In this document: one piece after another, positions 59,480 through 64,000 of the stretch | Position numbering within the stretch: position 1 is the first letter of the stretch | How the letters are laid out: every line of letters starts with the position of its first letter | From: Lewinellaceae bacterium | Lineage (GTDB): Bacteria; Bacteroidota; Bacteroidia; Chitinophagales; Saprospiraceae | Assembly (NCBI GenBank): GCA_016710765.1 | Contig: JADJUJ010000006.1 | Span: forward strand, 310,001-374,000 | Reading direction: 5' to 3' | Length of the DNA: 64,000 nt | Notes under the pieces: model-generated | What the model was told of the DNA's origin: nothing | Databases searched by the model: none | What the model saw: only the letters and a program-made list of their open reading frames with translations | Translations under genes and position numbers: made by a program

Positions 59480-61861
59480 ATGCAGGGATTACAGGAAATG
59501 AAGAAGTTTGGCACAGCGCCGGTATTTTTTACCGCCATATCTACCATTTTGGGTGCGGTTATGTTCCTCCGGTTTGGTTTTTCCGTGGGGAACGTAGGGC
59601 TGTTGGGAACGGTTGCCATCATTATCATTGGCCACCTGGTTACCATACCTACCGCCATGGCCATTGCTGAGATTGCCACCAACCAGAAGGTAGAGGGTGG
59701 GGGAGAGTATTACATTATTTCCCGGTCTTTTGGATTGGTCATCGGCTCCACCATTGGTATTGCATTGTATTTGTCGCAGGCCATCAGTATTGCCTTTTAC
59801 ATTCTGGCCTTCACAGAAGCTTTCTCTTCCTTGTTTGCCTACCTCATCGCTCATTTTCAATTGCCTTCCTGGTTGGAATGGCTGCTGCACCAAAAACAAA
59901 CCATAGGCATTCCTGCTTTGCTGGGACTGACGTACATCATGCTTAAAAAGGGCGCTGATGTGGGGGTGAAAGCCCTGTACATTGTCGTGGCAACCCTTGG
60001 TATTTCGCTGCTGGCATTTTTTATGGGACAAACGGAGTACTCCCAAACCCACAACGTGGAGTTTATGGCAACAGTAGCCGATGTTCCAATTTCGGTACCT
60101 GAACTGGTACCAATCCAGGATTACAACCCGGTGACGACCTACGACAGTACTGCACAGATGTACCCAACACCTGTTGACAGCGCCGGGCAACTGCCAGCCC
60201 AGCCCAGTTCGCCCTTGATTCCCATCGGCTTCTTCACCGTCTTTGCCATCATATTTCCCGCTTTTACGGGCATGACTGCCGGCGTAGGGCTTTCTGGCGA
60301 CTTGAAGGACCCCGGCAAATCGCTGCCACTGGGTACCATGGCCGGAACACTGGTCGGAATGGTTGTCTATTTGTTTATTGCTTATAAACTGGCGATTTCA
60401 GCCAGCCCGCAGGACCTTGCCGATACCTCTAACCTCGTCATGGCTGATATTGCCTGGCAGGGTTGGTGGCTCATCCCGCTGGGACTGGCTGCCGCTACCA
60501 TTTCCTCTGCACTGGGGTCGGTACTGGTGGCGCCGCGTACCTTACAGGCCATTGCGCGCGACCAGATCTTTCCCACACCGGGCATCAACAAATGGCTGGC
60601 GGAAGGCAGGGGGCACTCCGATGAGCCTTACAATTCCACGGTGCTCACGGTAATTCTGGCAGGTGTTTTTATACTGGCAGGTGCGCTTGACAGTGTGGCG
60701 CAAGTAATCTCCATATTTTTCATGGTCACTTACGGCTCGCTGTGTCTGATTTCATTCCTCAACCATTTTGCGGCGGATCCATCCTACCGGCCCCGGTTTA
60801 AGTCGCGTTGGTTTATCTCCCTTTTCGGCGCGATTGCCTGCTTTGGGTTGATGTTTTTTATGAATCCGGCTTACGCCCTGACGGCGATCCTTAGCATGAT
60901 TGGGTTGTATTTTGCCATTACCAGTTTTAACCGGGATAAAAAAAGCATCGCCCTTATTTTTCAAGGGGTCATTTTTCAGTTCAGCCGGCAAATGCAGGTT
61001 TTCCTGCAAAAAGCCGAAAAAGAACAGGCACGCAGCTGGCGACCTTCTGCCATTGCCTATTCCGATCGTTCTTTTGACCGGCTTGGCGGTTTTCACCTGC
61101 TGCGTTGGATTGCACAGAAATATGGGTTTGGCACCTACATTCACCTGATAAACGGAAGCCTGTCACCCGAAACCCAGGCTGAGGCCAAAGACTGCAAGGA
61201 TCGGCTGATTCGGATGACGGAAGCCACTGGTAGTAAAGTTTATGTGGATACCATGGTTGCGCCCACATTTCATGCCGGCATTGAGCACCTGGTGCAATTG
61301 CCCAGCATTGCCGGAATGGAAAACAACCTGCTGGTATTTGAGTATGCCAAAGCAAATACGAATGAATTGGCAGAAATCCGAAATTCGCTTCCCATGGTCC
61401 TGGCCCTGAAATTTGATGTTTTGGTGCTGGCTGGATCTGAGAAAGGCTTCGGGCTCAAACGGCAGATTCACATTTGGATTACTGCCCGGGATTACGACAA
61501 TGCCAACCTGATGATTCTGCTGGCCTATATCCTGATGGGGCACAAAGACTGGCGGCAGGCGGAGATCAAAATTTTTGCTATTTTTCCGGAAGACAGCATC
61601 GAAGACGAACGCAACCGGCTGTTCATGCTGATTTCTGCGGGACAACTGCCCATTTCGCCCAACAACATCGAGTTTATTCCCCGAAAGCCCAACAGCAACA
61701 ACAAAGCGATCATCGCCCAAAAATCCAAAGATGCCGACCTCACTTTCGTGGGCTTTCTTTCTGAGGCCATTGCCTCAAAAAACAAGGAGGTGTTTACTGG
61801 GCTGGACGAAATTGGCAATATCCTCTACGTTTGTGCGGTACAGGAAAAAGATATTAAGTAG
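59480..61861 (+). CDS. SLC12-like cation-chloride cotransporter (APC superfamily)
   Basis: 793 residues from the ATG at 59480; another ATG at 59498 (MKKFGTAPVFF) is equally possible. Helix 1 holds FFTAISTILGAVMFLRFGFS, the unwound Na+/substrate-site signature of amino-acid permeases. GEYYIISRSFGLVIGSTIGI, FAIIFPAFTGMTAGVGLSGD and LKDPGKSLPLGTMAGTLVGM are typical of NKCC/KCC relatives. About 12 membrane helices (30-490) precede a 300-residue cytoplasmic C-domain (AGSEKGFGLKRQIHIWITAR, EIKIFAIFPEDSIEDERNRL), also usual for SLC12. Likely moves Na+/K+ with Cl-; coupling ions cannot be told from sequence. Confidence 0.85.
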   Translation: MQGLQEMKKFGTAPVFFTAISTILGAVMFLRFGFSVGNVGLLGTVAIIIIGHLVTIPTAMAIAEIATNQKVEGGGEYYIISRSFGLVIGSTIGIALYLSQAISIAFYILAFTEAFSSLFAYLIAHFQLPSWLEWLLHQKQTIGIPALLGLTYIMLKKGADVGVKALYIVVATLGISLLAFFMGQTEYSQTHNVEFMATVADVPISVPELVPIQDYNPVTTYDSTAQMYPTPVDSAGQLPAQPSSPLIPIGFFTVFAIIFPAFTGMTAGVGLSGDLKDPGKSLPLGTMAGTLVGMVVYLFIAYKLAISASPQDLADTSNLVMADIAWQGWWLIPLGLAAATISSALGSVLVAPRTLQAIARDQIFPTPGINKWLAEGRGHSDEPYNSTVLTVILAGVFILAGALDSVAQVISIFFMVTYGSLCLISFLNHFAADPSYRPRFKSRWFISLFGAIACFGLMFFMNPAYALTAILSMIGLYFAITSFNRDKKSIALIFQGVIFQFSRQMQVFLQKAEKEQARSWRPSAIAYSDRSFDRLGGFHLLRWIAQKYGFGTYIHLINGSLSPETQAEAKDCKDRLIRMTEATGSKVYVDTMVAPTFHAGIEHLVQLPSIAGMENNLLVFEYAKANTNELAEIRNSLPMVLALKFDVLVLAGSEKGFGLKRQIHIWITARDYDNANLMILLAYILMGHKDWRQAEIKIFAIFPEDSIEDERNRLFMLISAGQLPISPNNIEFIPRKPNSNNKAIIAQKSKDADLTFVGFLSEAIASKNKEVFTGLDEIGNILYVCAVQEKDIK

Positions 61862-62490
61862 GGTTGGTGTTCCTAAAATACCTGAGTGACGCGTGTATTT
61901 TAGCTGCCTCCAATGCGATACACCCGAATATATTCCATATACCTGTCTTGTGGGTAACAGGTGCTGCCATCAAGATGCCAATGGCTTGTGTATGATTGCG
62001 CAAGGAATTGACTGCCATCCACTATTTTACCAGAATTACAGCATTTTTGACAATTATCAGCCAACCTATAATTTTGGGGCGGCGAAGGGGTGCTACATCT
62101 CAGAAAGAAGCGATAATTTTACGTACAAGCGTGCTGTGCAAATTTTTTGTTTGCTGTAAGGGGATTCGCTTCTTTTTTTAAAAGAATTCAGGATGCGTAT
62201 GGGCGCAGTCGGGTGTGGAATAAGCCATTTTGAAAAAGCCCGCTGCTGCCGGCGCTTGATAACCGGTATACAAGCACCTCATTTTTATTTTGGCGGCAAT
62301 TTTTGTAAGTGATTTATTTTCAGTCGCTTAATGCCAGCTTATTGCTGAGTTTTTCAGCGTTGCTGGCTCTTGTATATCGAAAGTATATAGGTCAAAATCG
62401 AATCAAAAATTGTAGTTTCACACACTTGGAAAAATAATATTTCTTTATTCAATAGCATCGCAAAATACTTAACCAAATAAGGAAGAATTG
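61862..62490. other. Intergenic region, nothing recognised
   Basis: About 630 bp between the transporter and the glycosidase. Small open frames here (61893-62159) lack a convincing start site and composition. No tRNA-like clover sequence or strong terminator was seen. The last 100 bp are AT-rich and end in AAGGAAG, a good ribosome site for the ATG at 62491. Confidence 0.5.
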
Positions 62491-64000
62491 ATGAAGCATC
62501 TACTTTTACACGCAGCGCTGCTGTTATTGGCAGTAACACTACAGGCACAAGCGGACAAGGTTACCGTGGTGCCGCAAGCCCAGGGCATGAAATTGCAGGT
62601 AAATGGCAAGGATTTCATGATCAATGGGATGAACTGGGACTATTTTCCTATTGGCACCAACTACAATTACAGCTTGTGGAAGCAGCCCGACGATATCATC
62701 CGGGCAGCGCTGGATGAAGAGATGTCTATGCTGAAAAACATGGGGGTAAATACCATACGGCAATATACAGGCGTCCCTCCCCGGTGGATCACCTACATTC
62801 ATGAAAAGTACGGCATCTACACCGTGCTCAACCATACTTTTGGCCGATACGGACTTTTGGTGGGCGGCGCCTGGGCGCCGAATACGGAATATTCCGATCC
62901 GCGGGTGCGCGAGTTGTTGATTTCGGAAGTACGGGAGATGACGCAGGAGTACAAGAATACGCCAGGACTGTTGATGTTTCTCCTGGGGAACGAGAACAAC
63001 TATGGCCTTTTCTGGGACGGCGCAGAGACGGAAGACATTCCGATGGAGGACCGCAAGTCTACCATTCGGGCAGAGTCGATGTACAAACTGTTCAATGATG
63101 CGGTTGTACAAATGAAAAGCCTGGACCGGTCACATCCAGTTGCCATTTGTAACGGCGACCTGTTGTTTCTGGATATCATTGCACGGACTTGCAAGGATAT
63201 AGACATTTTGGGTACCAACATGTATCGCGGTGCTTCGTTTGGCGATGCGTTCACCCGGGTCAAAAATGAAATTGGAAAGCCCCTCATGTTTACAGAATTT
63301 GGCGCCGACGCCTTTAATGCGATCACCAATTCTGAAGACCAGCAATCACAGGCATTCTACCTTTTGAAAAACTGGGAAGAGATTTACGAGAATGCGGCAG
63401 GCATGGGCAAGGCCGGTAACTCGATCGGTGGCTTTACTTTTCAGTTCAGCGATGGCTGGTGGAAATATGGTCAAACCTTGAACCTGGATATTCATGATAA
63501 CAATGCTTCCTGGTCGAATGGTGGTTACCAGAACGATTACGAAGCGGGTGAAAACAACATGAACGAGGAATGGTTCGGCATCTGTGCCAAGGGGACAACC
63601 GACGAACGTGGCCTCTACCGTTTGTATCCGCGTGCTGCCTATTACGTGCTGAAGGATGCGCACGCCCTAAACCCTTATGGTAGCGGTGTTTCTGCTGAAT
63701 CCATCCAACAGTATTTTGGGCAAATCCAGCTGACAGATGCCATCATAAAAGCCAGGGGAGAGAAGGCTGCTTTGGAAAGCGAGCGAGCCGGTAAGATCCG
63801 GCTAAGCCGGCTGAGTGCCGACCTGAGTACCTTCAATACGGGTGGCAGTTTGATCACCACTCCTGATGAGCCAGATCCCGCGAATCCGGTATATCCCAAC
63901 CAATTGGGTTTCGACCACATGCAGTCCTTCTTTGTGGGTGTGACAGGCAATCCTACCGAAAACCTGCGGGCCAACCTCGAGCTGAACATGTTGGGAAATG
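62491..64000 (+). CDS. GH2-type secreted glycosidase, C-terminus off-window
   Basis: Signal peptide MKHLLLHAALLLLAVTLQAQ. The mature start PQAQGMKLQVNGKDFMINGM leads directly into a TIM barrel of the glycoside hydrolase 2 catalytic type: EEMSMLKNMGVNTIRQY, YGIYTVLNHTFGRYG, LLMFLLGNENNYG with the presumed acid/base Glu after Asn, DRSHPVAICNGDLL, LGTNMYRGASF, and KPLMFTEFGADAF with the presumed nucleophile Glu. There is no N-terminal sugar-binding domain as in LacZ. The open frame passes the window end (about 503 residues seen). The end region (PANPVYPNQLGFDHMQSFFV) looks like the start of a second domain. Substrate not predictable. Confidence 0.83.
   Translation, partial: MKHLLLHAALLLLAVTLQAQADKVTVVPQAQGMKLQVNGKDFMINGMNWDYFPIGTNYNYSLWKQPDDIIRAALDEEMSMLKNMGVNTIRQYTGVPPRWITYIHEKYGIYTVLNHTFGRYGLLVGGAWAPNTEYSDPRVRELLISEVREMTQEYKNTPGLLMFLLGNENNYGLFWDGAETEDIPMEDRKSTIRAESMYKLFNDAVVQMKSLDRSHPVAICNGDLLFLDIIARTCKDIDILGTNMYRGASFGDAFTRVKNEIGKPLMFTEFGADAFNAITNSEDQQSQAFYLLKNWEEIYENAAGMGKAGNSIGGFTFQFSDGWWKYGQTLNLDIHDNNASWSNGGYQNDYEAGENNMNEEWFGICAKGTTDERGLYRLYPRAAYYVLKDAHALNPYGSGVSAESIQQYFGQIQLTDAIIKARGEKAALESERAGKIRLSRLSADLSTFNTGGSLITTPDEPDPANPVYPNQLGFDHMQSFFVGVTGNPTENLRANLELNMLGN

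Noticed and set aside
61893..62159. 88-residue open frame in the right intergenic region
   Set aside because: No ribosome site, no composition or domain support; Cys-rich by chance.

Overview
The window reads as chromosomal DNA of a Bacteroidota bacterium, most likely from the Saprospiria/Chitinophagia side of the phylum. The evidence is a SusC/SusD pair, many lipoproteins and Ala-Gln-type signal peptides, PKD and Ig-like surface repeats, a DUF5690 transporter, an M43 (cytophagalysin-type) metallopeptidase pair and a secreted caspase-fold protein. The genus cannot be fixed from sequence alone. No tRNA, rRNA, CRISPR array or intact transposase gene was seen.

Layout. (1) 1-4217, minus: the N-terminal part of a very large secreted adhesin with a jelly-roll domain and about 85-residue Ig-like repeats; it runs off the left edge and is frame-broken. 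(2) 4349-7392, minus: a tight three-gene phosphonate cassette (FAD oxidoreductase, DUF5690 MFS transporter, phosphonatase-like HAD hydrolase). Divergent from it is a secreted beta-propeller/phosphoesterase at 7551-10285. (3) 10342-20126: a c-type cytochrome lipoprotein, a GNAT acetyltransferase, a TonB-dependent receptor, and a SusD/SusC operon with a clear terminator. (4) 20392-21976, plus: methylglyoxal synthase, a membrane-anchored LuxR-type regulator and a DUF4199 membrane protein. (5) 22460-58180, plus: an almost gapless 36-kb block of about 25 genes. Nearly all encode signal-peptide or lipoprotein products, and I see no metabolic gene. (6) 58241-64000: a prolyl-aminopeptidase-like lipoprotein, an SLC12-type cation-chloride cotransporter and a partial GH2-type glycosidase.

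The 36-kb block is the notable part. It holds: (a) nine relatives of an unrecognised secreted family, here called the YYYLP family after a near-invariant N-terminal motif, most with a central NL(D/N)DP...R(D/E) motif and a C-terminal tandem beta-domain; (b) a permuted papain-fold peptidase translationally coupled to a short family member; (c) two M43 metallopeptidases whose C-terminal papain-like domains appear to lack catalytic residues; (d) six lipoproteins (one truncated) sharing the lipidated N-terminus C-(N/S)-L-(E/D)-x-I, built from PKD domains and/or DGG(Y/F) propeller repeats; (e) a VWA domain fused to an outer-membrane beta-barrel; (f) a caspase-fold lipoprotein, a companion protein, a small helical secreted protein and an intact C1 papain-type protease. 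I infer one cell-surface protein system, probably handling adhesion, proteolysis and assembly. The function is not established.

Two overlays matter. First, at least 20 single-base frame breaks occur in 14 genes, mostly at short homopolymers. Repairing each with one base gives gene lengths divisible by three, which points to sequencing or assembly errors rather than mass pseudogenisation. Second, there are MITE-like repeats: three copies of a ~220-bp element with inverted ends and 5-bp flanking direct repeats, a 164-bp palindrome, and a 167-bp palindromic element. Several abut or supply gene stop codons.
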